DNA from: an uncultured Lachnospiraceae bacterium
Lineage (GTDB): Bacteria; Bacillota; Clostridia; Lachnospirales; Lachnospiraceae
Assembly (NCBI GenBank): GCA_902782815.1
Contig: CACZOS010000301.1
Span: 1 to 9,183, forward strand
Length of the DNA stretch: 9,183 nucleotides
Direction of reading: 5' to 3'
The position numbers and the translations under genes are program-made. The notes beneath the pieces were generated by a model. That model did no database searches. It had not been told where the DNA came from and saw nothing but the letters and a program-made list of their open reading frames with translations. Shown piece after piece: positions 1-6,301 of this stretch (position 1 is the stretch's first letter; each line of letters starts with the position of its first letter).

Positions 1-157
1 AGAAAGCAGTACTCTGAAAGAGATGAAACAGTTACTGAACATGGTGAGCAGCACCTTTGTAAACATCTACGGTATAGATCCAAATGCCGATGATCTGTAT
101 CAGAGACTAGGATCTGAGTATGCTCCTCTGATCGAAGAATACTCATGTTATCAGTAA
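1..157 (+). CDS. C-terminal end of an unrecognised protein (partial, cut by left edge)
   Basis: An open frame enters from the left edge, reads 51 codons from position 2 and stops at TAA 155-157. The visible tail is soluble in composition, without a membrane segment, and ends EEYSCYQ. It contains an amphipathic stretch (TLKEMKQLLNMVSSTFVNIYG) followed by an acidic segment, DPNADDLYQRLGSEYAPLIEEY. I do not recognise the family, and the part that would identify it is outside the window. That it is coding is supported by the uninterrupted frame, normal codon use and a hairpin directly after the stop. It converges with the minus-strand regulator gene at 252-911. Confidence 0.6.
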   Translation, partial: ESSTLKEMKQLLNMVSSTFVNIYGIDPNADDLYQRLGSEYAPLIEEYSCYQ

Positions 158-190
158 AAAACCGCAGCCCGGCTATTGCCCGGGCTGCGG
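156..190 (-). terminator. Rho-independent terminator of the trx-flavoenzyme-crp operon
   Basis: A perfect 11-base-pair GC-rich stem pairs 162-172 (CCGCAGCCCGG) with 180-190, around a 7-base loop. On the minus strand it is followed by six T (plus-strand A 156-161), the standard intrinsic terminator layout. It lies about 60 bases behind the stop of the minus-strand regulator gene. On the plus strand no T run follows the stem, so it would end plus-strand transcripts poorly, although it sits right behind the stop of the left-edge gene. The A run overlaps that stop codon. Confidence 0.85.
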
Positions 191-251
191 TCAGTATATG
201 TCTCAATAATGAAATAGCTTGTTGATTATTATTTCAGTTCATGCCAATGAG

Positions 252-911
252 TCAGAGGCTTAATTCCAGCAATCTCTTTTCATCAAGAATGCTGATTTTT
301 CCCCGTTTTGTTTTCACTATATCATCTTCCGCAAATTGTTTTATAATACGGGCAACGACTTCTCTTGCCGAATTGATTTCTTTCGCAATCTGTTCATGAG
401 TGGCCGTGACCTCCTGGTTGTCCCTGTGTCGGATCAGGTAAGTTGCGATCCGCCGGTCGATACCATAAAAAAGGATCTGCTGGATAGTCCACATGACATC
501 CGAAAAACGTTCTGTTAGTATTTCATATATAAAGCTTCTGACATAGATGTTGTCTTGCTTCAGACCTCTCAAAACCGTAGTGGGGATAATCAGGATGCGG
601 CTGTCTTCTTCGACCACCATCTGTGTATCGAAAGTGATCTGATAAAGAATACATGATGCGGTCAGCACATCATACTCTCCCGGTCTGATGTGATACAGGG
701 TGATCTCACGGCCTTCTTCAGACATCATATAGGCGCGGACGGAACCCTCCAGTACATGAATCATTCCCAGACAATCCCCTACTGTCGCATGAAGAAGATT
801 ATCCTTCCGATAAGACCGGATTGTTGACATGGCTTCCGTATTTTTCTTTTCTGTTTCCGTCAGTTGCTCCCAGAAAGATAGAGCCTGCAGTTCTTTTGTC
901 AGTTCTGTCAT
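252..911 (-). CDS. Crp/Fnr-family transcriptional regulator, third gene of the sulfur/redox operon
   Basis: 219 residues from the preferred start. The N-terminal half (about 20-125) has a cyclic-nucleotide-binding-like beta fold pattern (GMIHVLEGSVRAYMMSEEGREITLYHIRPGE). A dimerisation helix follows (about 130-160, ending IDRRIATYLI), then a Crp-type helix-turn-helix (about 171-199, THEQIAKEINSAREVVARII) and wing (TKRGKISILD). There is no N-terminal cysteine cluster of the Fnr iron-sulfur type; the only cysteines are C47 and C87, the latter in LTASC. The start at 911 is chosen because GGGAGGT lies just ahead of it. A longer frame from ATG 935 adds eight residues, but its nearest SD-like sequence is 15 bases away. 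It follows the flavoenzyme gene by 61 bases with no terminator between, so it should be co-transcribed and probably senses a thiol, sulfur or oxygen-related signal. The ligand is unknown. Confidence 0.88.
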   Translation of the reverse strand: MTELTKELQALSFWEQLTETEKKNTEAMSTIRSYRKDNLLHATVGDCLGMIHVLEGSVRAYMMSEEGREITLYHIRPGEYDVLTASCILYQITFDTQMVVEEDSRILIIPTTVLRGLKQDNIYVRSFIYEILTERFSDVMWTIQQILFYGIDRRIATYLIRHRDNQEVTATHEQIAKEINSAREVVARIIKQFAEDDIVKTKRGKISILDEKRLLELSL

Positions 912-914
912 GAG

Positions 915-921
915 ACCTCCC
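915..921 (-). promoter_or_regulatory. Ribosome binding site deciding the crp-like start
   Basis: The minus strand reads GGGAGGT followed by CTC and then ATG at 911-909. The gap, four bases after GGAGG, is shorter than usual for Gram-positives. It is still the only convincing site near either candidate start and falls inside the coding region if the outer ATG at 935 were used. Confidence 0.6.
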
Positions 922-972
922 GTATCATGGTTCATGTTTTACGTGATTAACTCCCGCCATCCTAATCGAAGG

Positions 973-3450
973 TTAAATGAACAGGTTTACATTTGATTCT
1001 TCTGCTTCACCAAGATAAGTTCCGACGCCTCCGATCTCGACACCATCGATCAGCTCTTCCCGGTGTATTCCCATAACATCCATGCTCATGGAGCATGCTA
1101 TGATTCGGACCCCGGCTTCCATGGCCTTTTTCATCAGGTCTTCCAGGGAATCAATGTTCTTGTCCTTCATGATTCCTTTCATCATGGCGGTTCCGATTCC
1201 CCCCATGTTCATCTTGCTGAGCTTCAGCTTCTGCGAACCCCGGGGAAGCATCATACCAAACATTTTTTCAGTGAGATTTTTTTTGACAGGCTGCTTCTGT
1301 TTTTTGCGCAGTGCAGTCAGTCCCCAGAAAGTGAAAAACATCGTAACCGGCCTGCCCATGGCCAGAGCCCCGTTGGCAATGATAAATGAAGCCAGAACCT
1401 TATCCATATCACCATCAAAGACGATGATCGTCTTACCGTTTTTCTCGGTATTCTTCTGTGTATTCAGCCTCGCAGCTGCCCCTTCCGGACGCACTCCTTT
1501 TTGAATACAGGCAACATATTCTGTTCCTTTTTTCCCGCTGGAGATCAGAGTATTCCCCGTACTTCTGCACCAGGATCTGATATCTTTAGAAAATCCCGGA
1601 TCTGATGCGGTTACTTTTAATATATCACCTTCATCCATACTTTCAATACTCTTATATACTTCCATGATCGGCCCCGGGCATTGCATTCCGCAGCAGTCAA
1701 GGCATATTTCTTTTACCTTTCCCATTTCTGTTTTTTCCCCTTCTTTTTTCTCCTCCTGCATAGTTCCCGGATCGCCGTCTCCTTCAAAAGATTCAGGCTT
1801 TCTGTGAAGTGATTCATAAAAACGTACTCCTCCCGGATACACCATTACATGATCAAATCCATTCTGCATGAGAATTCTTGCTGCCAGGTAGGACCGGACA
1901 CCTATAGCGCAGAAGGTGATATATGTCTTCTCAGGATCCAGGCTGCCTAATCTGTTTCGAAGCTCACCCAAGGGGATATCTACGGAGTCATCAAATTTAT
2001 AGGCCATGCGTTCTGCATCCTCACGGATATCAAGCAGGACTACATCTTTGTCACGATCAGGCAGATCCCAGTCACAGAATCTGACCATACCCCGGATAAC
2101 ATTTTCTGCGGTGAATCCTGCCATATTCACAGGATCTTTTGCTGAGGAGTAGGGTGGGGCATAAGCCAGTTCCAGGGACTTCAGGTCAGCGATCGTCGCA
2201 CCCATCCGCATGGCAACTCCGAGAGTGTCGATTCTCTTGTCGACGCCCTCTCTTCCCACAATCTGTGCCCCGTATATGCAGCTGCCGTCTATAGCAAAAA
2301 TCAGTTTCAGGATCATGGGGAGCGCTCCCGGATAATATCCGGCATGATGGTTCTGTGTGATGATGACCGTTTCGTAATCCTTACCCTTGGCCAGACCTCT
2401 CCTTTGAAGGTTTTTTTCGTTGCTCCCGGTAGTTGCCGCTGTCAGGTCGAAAACCTTGGCAACGGAGGAACCTTGTGTCCCTTTATATGTTTCTTTTCCC
2501 CCGGCAATATTATCCGCTACGATCCTGCCCATCTTGTTGGCCGGACCGGCAAGAGGCACCATGGTCTTATCTCCACTGACCAGATCAGTAACCTGAACCA
2601 CATCACCTGCGGCATAGATATCTTCATCATCTGTTCTGAGATAATCATCTGTAACGATGCCGCCCCGTTCATTGAGGGTAAGGCCCGCATTTTTCGCCAG
2701 CTGGCTGTTGGGGCGGACCCCTATGGATAAAATGACCATATCCGCAGAGATTTCCGCTCCGCTTCGAAGTCTGACGATCACCTGAGAACCTCTCTCCACG
2801 AAAGATTCCACGCCATCTGACAGATGGAGGTCTACCCCGTTTTCCGTGATATTTTCATGAAGCAGTTCTGCCATCTCGGGATCCAAGGGAGCCATGACCT
2901 GTCCCATCGCCTCTACAAGAGTTACATCCAGGCCTGCATGTTTCAGGTTTTCGGCAGTCTCCAGGCCGATAAATCCACCGCCCACCACAACCGCACTTTT
3001 TGCATTATTCTGACGGATCAAGCTGCAGATCCTATCTGTGTCCGGTACTGTCCAGAGAGTAATGATCCTTTCAGAGCCGATTCCCGGTATAGGAGGCTTA
3101 ATCGGGGAAGATCCCGTCGCAATGACCAGTTTGTCATAGGATTCCATATACTCCTGTCCGGATTGGTGATCAAGTATCCGTACAGTTTTTCTTTGCCGGT
3201 CAATATACAGGGCCTCGTTTTGCGTACGGACATCTACATGGAAACGTTCTTCCATCATCTCTTTTTTTGTAACAAGAAGAGAATCCCTGTTTTTGATCAC
3301 ATTCCCGATATGATAGGGAAGACCGCAGTTTGCATAAGATATATACGGGCCTCTTTCCAGCAGGACAATCTCTGCTGTCTCATCAAGTCTTCTCAATCTG
3401 GCAGCACAGCTGGCACCGGCCGCAACTCCTCCGATTATCACTGTTTTCAT
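973..3450 (-). CDS. Multidomain sulfur-transfer flavoenzyme: CoA-disulfide reductase-like + rhodanese + TusA + DsrE-like
   Basis: 825 residues in four parts. Residues 1-450 are an FAD/NAD(P)H pyridine nucleotide-disulfide reductase: FAD-binding GGVAAGASCAARLRR (7-21), SYANCGLPY with single redox cysteine C42 as in CoA-disulfide/CoA-persulfide reductases, NAD(P)-binding VVVGGGFIGLE (154-164), second FAD motif DIYAAGDVV (277-285), and dimerisation-domain tyrosines Y372/Y373, Y430 and Y434. Residues 460-550 are a rhodanese with active loop CAIGVRS (C514). Residues 579-651 are a TusA/SirA domain with CPGP (C591). Residues 672-825 are a DsrE2-like domain with a conserved-looking cysteine (C786, ACSMSMDVMG). 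A Glu/Lys-rich linker (about 553-580) joins rhodanese to TusA. The likely role is reduction and relay of sulfane sulfur from CoA-persulfide or polysulfide; substrate is inferred from the family. AGGAGG (3459-3464) sits 8 bases before the ATG. It starts 26 bases behind thioredoxin. Confidence 0.93.
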   Translation of the reverse strand: MKTVIIGGVAAGASCAARLRRLDETAEIVLLERGPYISYANCGLPYHIGNVIKNRDSLLVTKKEMMEERFHVDVRTQNEALYIDRQRKTVRILDHQSGQEYMESYDKLVIATGSSPIKPPIPGIGSERIITLWTVPDTDRICSLIRQNNAKSAVVVGGGFIGLETAENLKHAGLDVTLVEAMGQVMAPLDPEMAELLHENITENGVDLHLSDGVESFVERGSQVIVRLRSGAEISADMVILSIGVRPNSQLAKNAGLTLNERGGIVTDDYLRTDDEDIYAAGDVVQVTDLVSGDKTMVPLAGPANKMGRIVADNIAGGKETYKGTQGSSVAKVFDLTAATTGSNEKNLQRRGLAKGKDYETVIITQNHHAGYYPGALPMILKLIFAIDGSCIYGAQIVGREGVDKRIDTLGVAMRMGATIADLKSLELAYAPPYSSAKDPVNMAGFTAENVIRGMVRFCDWDLPDRDKDVVLLDIREDAERMAYKFDDSVDIPLGELRNRLGSLDPEKTYITFCAIGVRSYLAARILMQNGFDHVMVYPGGVRFYESLHRKPESFEGDGDPGTMQEEKKEGEKTEMGKVKEICLDCCGMQCPGPIMEVYKSIESMDEGDILKVTASDPGFSKDIRSWCRSTGNTLISSGKKGTEYVACIQKGVRPEGAAARLNTQKNTEKNGKTIIVFDGDMDKVLASFIIANGALAMGRPVTMFFTFWGLTALRKKQKQPVKKNLTEKMFGMMLPRGSQKLKLSKMNMGGIGTAMMKGIMKDKNIDSLEDLMKKAMEAGVRIIACSMSMDVMGIHREELIDGVEIGGVGTYLGEAEESNVNLFI

Positions 3451-3476
3451 CTCATCTTCCTCCTTTCATGCTCCGG

Positions 3477-3785
3477 TTATATAAGGGACATGATCATTTC
3501 TTTCGGACGCAGCCCCGTTACCCTGTTTGTGAGTTTACCGTCTTTGAAAACCATCAGGGTAGGGATGCTCATGATACGAAAGTTGTTCGCCAGTTCCTGC
3601 TCTTCATCAACATTAACTTTAGCCACCTTAAGTTTTCCCTGACTGTTTTCGGCAATCTCTTCCAGGGTTGGTGCCAGCATCCTGCACGGACCACACCAGG
3701 GTGCCCAGAAATCCACCAGCACCGGAACAGGGGACTCCATTACTTCTTTTTGAAAATTCCGTTTTGTAATCTTAATTTCTGCCAT
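3477..3785 (-). CDS. trxA: Thioredoxin
   Basis: 102 residues, the usual length of a single-domain bacterial thioredoxin. The active site is WCGPC (30-34) after VDFWAP, with the cis-proline loop SIPT (73-76, P75) and the typical ending strand and helix (LMVFKDGKLTNRVTGLRPKE). It is a cytoplasmic dithiol reductase with no signal peptide. It leads the operon, and the flavoenzyme gene starts only 26 bases after its stop, so it most likely provides reducing power for the rhodanese, TusA and DsrE cysteines or repairs proteins after sulfur stress. The genome may hold other thioredoxins, so the symbol is generic. An AGGGG-type ribosome binding site precedes the ATG by about ten bases. Confidence 0.95.
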   Translation of the reverse strand: MAEIKITKRNFQKEVMESPVPVLVDFWAPWCGPCRMLAPTLEEIAENSQGKLKVAKVNVDEEQELANNFRIMSIPTLMVFKDGKLTNRVTGLRPKEMIMSLI

Positions 3786-3818
3786 CTCTATTACCCCTCT
3801 TTGTTTTTTAAAAATGAA

Positions 3819-3837
3819 TTTGTTTCAGTTTGTTTCA
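3819..3837. repeat. Tandem TTTGTTTCA direct repeat at the predicted transcription start
   Basis: TTTGTTTCA occurs at 3819-3827 and 3829-3837, a 10-base period that puts both copies on the same DNA face. The pair covers roughly the first 12 transcribed bases and abuts the -10 box. It could be an operator or chance A/T-rich sequence. Confidence 0.4.
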
Positions 3838-3842
3838 TTATA
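3837..3842 (-). promoter_or_regulatory. -10 box of the trx-flavoenzyme-crp operon promoter
   Basis: The minus strand reads TATAAT exactly (plus-strand ATTATA). The predicted transcription start is near 3830, leaving a leader of about 45 bases before the thioredoxin ATG. At the -35 distance (3860-3865) the minus strand reads CAGAAG, which is not a good -35, so the promoter probably needs an activator. A perfect inverted repeat lies just upstream. Confidence 0.65.
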
Positions 3843-3863
3843 GCCGGATAAAGAATAGACTTC

Positions 3864-3878
3864 TGTGAGTTTGTCACA
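3864..3878. promoter_or_regulatory. TGTGA-N5-TCACA inverted repeat, probable Crp-type activator site
   Basis: The plus strand reads TGTGAGTTTGTCACA: two perfect five-base arms around five bases. The centre (3871) is 41 bases upstream of the start predicted from the TATAAT box, which is where class II Crp/Fnr activators sit over the -35 region. Classical Crp sites have a six-base spacer; here it is five. The operon's own third gene encodes a Crp-family protein, making autoregulation the natural hypothesis. Confidence 0.55.
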
Positions 3879-3948
3879 TTTCTTTATTGTTCCACAGGCC
3901 TGTATTTATATAGAGAGAGAAATACAGATGGAGCTTTGGCAGAAATAC

Positions 3949-3984
3949 AAAAAAACAGTCCTGCCGCTTAATGCAGCAGGACCA
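3949..3984 (-). terminator. Terminator of the P-loop kinase gene, overlapping its stop codon
   Basis: On the minus strand a 12-base-pair stem (3973-3984 with 3956-3967, three G-U pairs, five-base loop 3968-3972) is followed directly by seven T (plus-strand A 3949-3955). The loop contains the gene's TAA stop and the ascending arm lies within its last codons. It separates the kinase transcript from the thioredoxin operon, whose promoter lies downstream on the minus strand. Confidence 0.85.
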
Positions 3985-4711
3985 GTGAATCATCCTCCAT
4001 TAATCGCAATGCCAGATCGGTTTCACCTATTGTATATTTAAGGCAGGTCCGGACATTGTAAAGATCGCTGTTTTCCACAAAAGCTTCCGCCTCTTCGCGT
4101 GAGATTCCACTCAACGCCTTACGGTCAGTCAGCCTTTTTTTAAGCAAGTTCTCGTCGGCTACAATCTTTATCGTGTAATCTGCATATCTTCTAAGATCTT
4201 TCCAGCCGCCAAGGTCAAGCAACAGGTAGTTGCCTTCAATCAATATAATCTCCCCATGTATGTGAATGGCATCATCTATCGGATTATGAGCAATACGATA
4301 GTACTCAGGCCATCCGCAGTCCTCTCCCTCTGATATCCGTCTGACTTTTTCCTTAAGTTTCGGAAGGTCAAATGTCTCCGGTGCTCCTTTGTATTCTTTC
4401 ATCAGATGAGTTTTGCCGGAGCGAACCATGGTATGGGTATCCAGGTAATCCTGGTAATGATGAAATCCATCCATGCCGACAGGAAGAACGGACAAAACCC
4501 CGTCTGTTATTTCGGAAAGATGACCCAGAAAATGAGCTAAGGTGCTTTTACCTGCACCGGGCGGTGCGGCAAGCATAACGATAATTCTCTTCCCTTTTTC
4601 TTTAACCATATCGGTAAGGTGATTGATCAGGGGAAGAAAAATATCATTTATACTTCCCTCTGAATAATAAGCCTGTACGTCTAACCCGTTTATTTTTGTT
4701 TTATAAATCAT
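3968..4711 (-). CDS. P-loop nucleoside/sugar kinase family protein (uridine kinase / YggC-like)
   Basis: 247 residues, cytoplasmic. Walker A is APPGAGKST (49-57) after the hydrophobic strand RIIVMLA. Next comes the family signature GMDGFHHYQDYL (79-90), then KGAPETFD (108-115), a Walker B-like strand EIILIEGNYLLL (154-165), and a lid helix with basic residues LLKKRLTDRK (189-198). This order matches the phosphoribulokinase/uridine kinase/pantothenate kinase superfamily, and specifically the branch of E. coli YggC and fructose-transport-associated kinases. The substrate cannot be read from the sequence. Start at 4711 is preceded by AAGAGA about eight bases upstream, a weak site. It lies 77 bases behind the LRR gene with no clear terminator between, so the two may share a transcript; its own terminator overlaps its stop. 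Confidence 0.82.
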   Translation of the reverse strand: MIYKTKINGLDVQAYYSEGSINDIFLPLINHLTDMVKEKGKRIIVMLAAPPGAGKSTLAHFLGHLSEITDGVLSVLPVGMDGFHHYQDYLDTHTMVRSGKTHLMKEYKGAPETFDLPKLKEKVRRISEGEDCGWPEYYRIAHNPIDDAIHIHGEIILIEGNYLLLDLGGWKDLRRYADYTIKIVADENLLKKRLTDRKALSGISREEAEAFVENSDLYNVRTCLKYTIGETDLALRLMEDDSLVLLH

Positions 4712-4788
4712 TGATCAATCTCTTTTAAGTACAGATCCCTGTAAATTGATTCCCAAATGTATCTGGCAACAAATCTTCTTTCCTGTTT

Positions 4789-5277
4789 TCATGTGTTCAG
4801 CAGCTTTGTATCATAAGCTTCCGGACTGATATCCACGTCCGGTCCGCATAGGACCTCCTCAAGCTGATCACATCCGCTGAAGACCCAGGCATGGATCTTT
4901 TTCATCCCCTTTCCGCACACAACTCTTTTCAGGTTTTTACAATCTTTAAAGGCAAAGGGGGGAAGGGTTTTCAGCTTGTCCGGCAAAATGACCTCCTCCA
5001 GTCCACTCCGGCAGAAGGTATATCCCCACAAGCTCGTAAGACAGGATGGAAGCTTAATGTGCCGAAGATTTTCACATCCGTCAAAAAGGAATTCGCCAAG
5101 ATCAGTAACGGTATCCGGTATGTGAACAGAAGTTATTTCCTTATGCCCTGCAAACAAGTTGTCAGCTAATATCGTTACATTTCGGTTATCAGGAATCACA
5201 ACCTCAGCCTCGTCACCCTGATATCCCACTACACAGTCACTGCCGTTTTCAATAGGTTTATAAAAGAAATCCTGCAT
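4789..5277 (-). CDS. Small leucine-rich-repeat protein, LRR_5 / BspA type
   Basis: 162 residues with no signal peptide, membrane segment or anchoring motif. About five units of 22-23 residues follow the LRR_5 pattern, each like L-x-x-V/I-x-L-P-x-x-L-x-x-L-x-x-x-x-F-x-x-C-x-x: 48-70, 71-92, 93-115, 116-138 and a partial unit to about 155, with a diverged unit from 26 (VVIPDNRNVTILADNLFAG). BspA-type repeats usually sit in large surface proteins; this one is short and predicted cytoplasmic, so a protein-binding role is the safest reading. The start is ATG 5277: GGAG lies eight bases before it. A GTG at 5286 would add three residues but overlaps the ribosome binding site. It has its own promoter and a terminator separating it from the SH3 gene. 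Confidence 0.82.
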   Translation of the reverse strand: MQDFFYKPIENGSDCVVGYQGDEAEVVIPDNRNVTILADNLFAGHKEITSVHIPDTVTDLGEFLFDGCENLRHIKLPSCLTSLWGYTFCRSGLEEVILPDKLKTLPPFAFKDCKNLKRVVCGKGMKKIHAWVFSGCDQLEEVLCGPDVDISPEAYDTKLLNT

Positions 5278-5285
5278 GTTATTCA

Positions 5286-5289
5286 CTCC
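5286..5289 (-). promoter_or_regulatory. Ribosome binding site deciding the LRR gene start
   Basis: The minus strand reads GGAG followed by eight bases and ATG at 5277. The in-frame GTG at 5286-5284 shares a base with this site and so cannot be initiated from it. Confidence 0.7.
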
Positions 5290-5309
5290 AAAGCTTTTTT
5301 CATGCTTAT

Positions 5310-5338
5310 ATTATATATTAGATGGGCATAATAGTAAA
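5310..5338 (-). promoter_or_regulatory. Sigma-A-type promoter of the LRR gene
   Basis: On the minus strand TTTACT (5338-5333, four of six matches to TTGACA) is followed by exactly 17 bases and a perfect TATAAT (5315-5310). The predicted start is near 5303, giving a leader of about 25 bases that holds the GGAG site. It lies between the terminator at 5353-5390 and the gene. Confidence 0.7.
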
Positions 5339-5352
5339 ATCAGATAACTAAG

Positions 5353-5390
5353 AAAAAGCACTCTGGGTGCCCGGAGTGCTTGATTTTTTC
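5353..5390. terminator. Hairpin terminator behind the SH3 gene, U tracts on both sides
   Basis: Arms AAGCACTC (5356-5363) and GAGTGCTT (5374-5381) form an 8-base-pair stem. Minus-strand reading gives a T run right behind it (plus A 5353-5357), serving the SH3-domain gene that ends at 5418. Plus-strand reading also gives six T (5384-5389) after a short gap, though no plus-strand gene is seen before it. Confidence 0.75.
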
Positions 5391-5417
5391 TGTTATAAAC
5401 TATTGTATAAACTGATC

Positions 5418-6083
5418 TTATTTCAGGTAGTCTGTGCAGACATAACCTGTCTTGCCATTGAAATTAACCTGTACCCAGCAGGCCTTTTTGCCATGTTTGA
5501 ATACCTGTCCCGTAACCTGGACAGTCTTTCCTTCTTTCAGGGATCCCATGGTGTCATAGGTGGTTTTCGGTCCTTTACGAACCCACACATCCTGGGCAAC
5601 TTTCATGGTCTTGTTTGCTTTTTCAACTGTGAATACACAGGTCTCTGTTTTCCTGGTATCAGCTGCCTTGTTCTCAGCATTCTCCATTGTTGCGGCGGAT
5701 GTGGTTTCTCCTTCCATGTCAAATGTCAGATTGCTGATGTAGCCTGCGCTCTGACCGCCGTCTTCCAGATCCACATACACTCTGAACCACTTGGTATCCT
5801 GTCCGCTCTTCTGAACTCTTCCGGTGAGGTCAAGTCTGGTTCCTTTGACAACTTTCTTCAGGATCGGTGAAGTTGTGGAGGCTCCGTCCCTGATGTTGGC
5901 GTACTCACTGGTTACAACTCCGGTTGCTGTAATATCTCTTACACTGATGTCCTGTGTCACTTCATTGTATGATCCGTCATTGGCATATACATTTCTGGAG
6001 GCGAATCCCACGAGACCGGTGATTGCGATAGCCGCTGCCATTGTTGCTACTGCTACTCTTTTCATCAAACTGTTTTTTCTCAT
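5418..6083 (-). CDS. Secreted protein with two SH3b domains
   Basis: 221 residues. The N-terminus MRKNSLMKRV followed by a hydrophobic AVATMAAAIAITGLVGFAS core and a VYA-ND cleavage-like site (about 35) is a signal peptide. Two bacterial SH3 (SH3_3-type) domains follow: about 52-120 (YANIRDGASTTSPILKKVVKG ... KWFRVYV ... GYISNL) and about 157-221 (DVWVRKGPKTTYDTMGSLKEG ... CWVQVNFNGKTGYVCTDYL). A polar Thr/Glu/Lys-rich linker (122-146) joins them. No catalytic amidase, NlpC/P60 or glucosaminidase domain and no LPXTG or choline-binding repeat is present, so it would bind cell wall rather than cut it. C149, C202 and C216 leave open a disulfide. AAAGGAG precedes the ATG by about nine bases; an inner ATG at 6065 would shorten the signal peptide. 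It has its own terminators on both sides. Confidence 0.87.
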   Translation of the reverse strand: MRKNSLMKRVAVATMAAAIAITGLVGFASRNVYANDGSYNEVTQDISVRDITATGVVTSEYANIRDGASTTSPILKKVVKGTRLDLTGRVQKSGQDTKWFRVYVDLEDGGQSAGYISNLTFDMEGETTSAATMENAENKAADTRKTETCVFTVEKANKTMKVAQDVWVRKGPKTTYDTMGSLKEGKTVQVTGQVFKHGKKACWVQVNFNGKTGYVCTDYLK

Positions 6084-6142
6084 CTCTTTTATCTCCTTTT
6101 TTTCTTTTATTTCTTTTGATGGCTTTATGTTAACAGATGGAT

Positions 6143-6160
6143 TGTCACAGAAGTGTCACA
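6143..6160. repeat. TGTCACA direct repeat (11-base period) upstream of the SH3 gene, probable operator
   Basis: TGTCACA occurs at 6143-6149 and 6154-6160 with a four-base gap, so the period is 11 bases, about one helical turn. Read on the minus strand, the sense of the gene, it is TGTGAC-N5-TGTGAC. This spacing is typical of tandem sites for OmpR-family response regulators such as WalR (TGTWAH-N5-TGTWAH), differing at one position per half. A CATAAT -10-like box lies next to it at 6164-6169 on the minus strand, without a convincing -35. Confidence 0.45.
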
Positions 6161-6218
6161 CAGATTATGAATTTTACTCTTGGACCGAAAAACCCTTCCG
6201 AAGCAGATTAAAAAGCAT

Positions 6219-6253
6219 AAAAAAAGAAGCCATCTGTTTTCCAAAATGACTTC
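6219..6253 (-). terminator. Terminator behind the DUF454 gene
   Basis: On the minus strand GAAGTCAT (6253-6246) pairs with ATGGCTTC (6233-6226), eight pairs with one G-U. Seven T follow (plus-strand A 6219-6225). It lies about 50 bases behind the DUF454 stop and ahead of the SH3 gene's own upstream region. Confidence 0.75.
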
Positions 6254-6301
6254 TATTAAAAACACTCCGACAAGTATCCATTTGTAATCATCTTCATTTG
6301 T

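Noticed and set aside
210..236. An A/T-rich inverted repeat (TGAAATA ... TATTTCA) between the regulator's stop and the strong terminator.
   Set aside because: A seven-pair A/T stem with a 13-base loop and no T run is too weak to call a terminator or operator; the GC-rich hairpin at 156-190 explains the end of transcription.
912..972. A possible separate promoter for the crp-like gene in the gap behind the flavoenzyme gene.
   Set aside because: No -35/-10 pair with 16-18 base spacing and no terminator are seen, so read-through from the operon promoter is simpler.
2824..3642. A 272-codon plus-strand open frame antisense to the flavoenzyme and thioredoxin genes.
   Set aside because: It has no ribosome binding site or recognisable domain, crosses two well-identified genes, and its composition is that of an antisense shadow of the flavoenzyme codons.
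3894..3903. ACAGGCCTGT, a perfect 10-base palindrome upstream of the trx promoter.
   Set aside because: It is short, about 25 bases upstream of the better-placed repeat, without a second copy in the window; chance is adequate.
5418..6083. Possibility that the SH3-domain protein is a wall hydrolase.
   Set aside because: Both folded regions are SH3b domains and the remainder is signal peptide and linker; no catalytic motif of NlpC/P60, amidase or glucosaminidase families is present.
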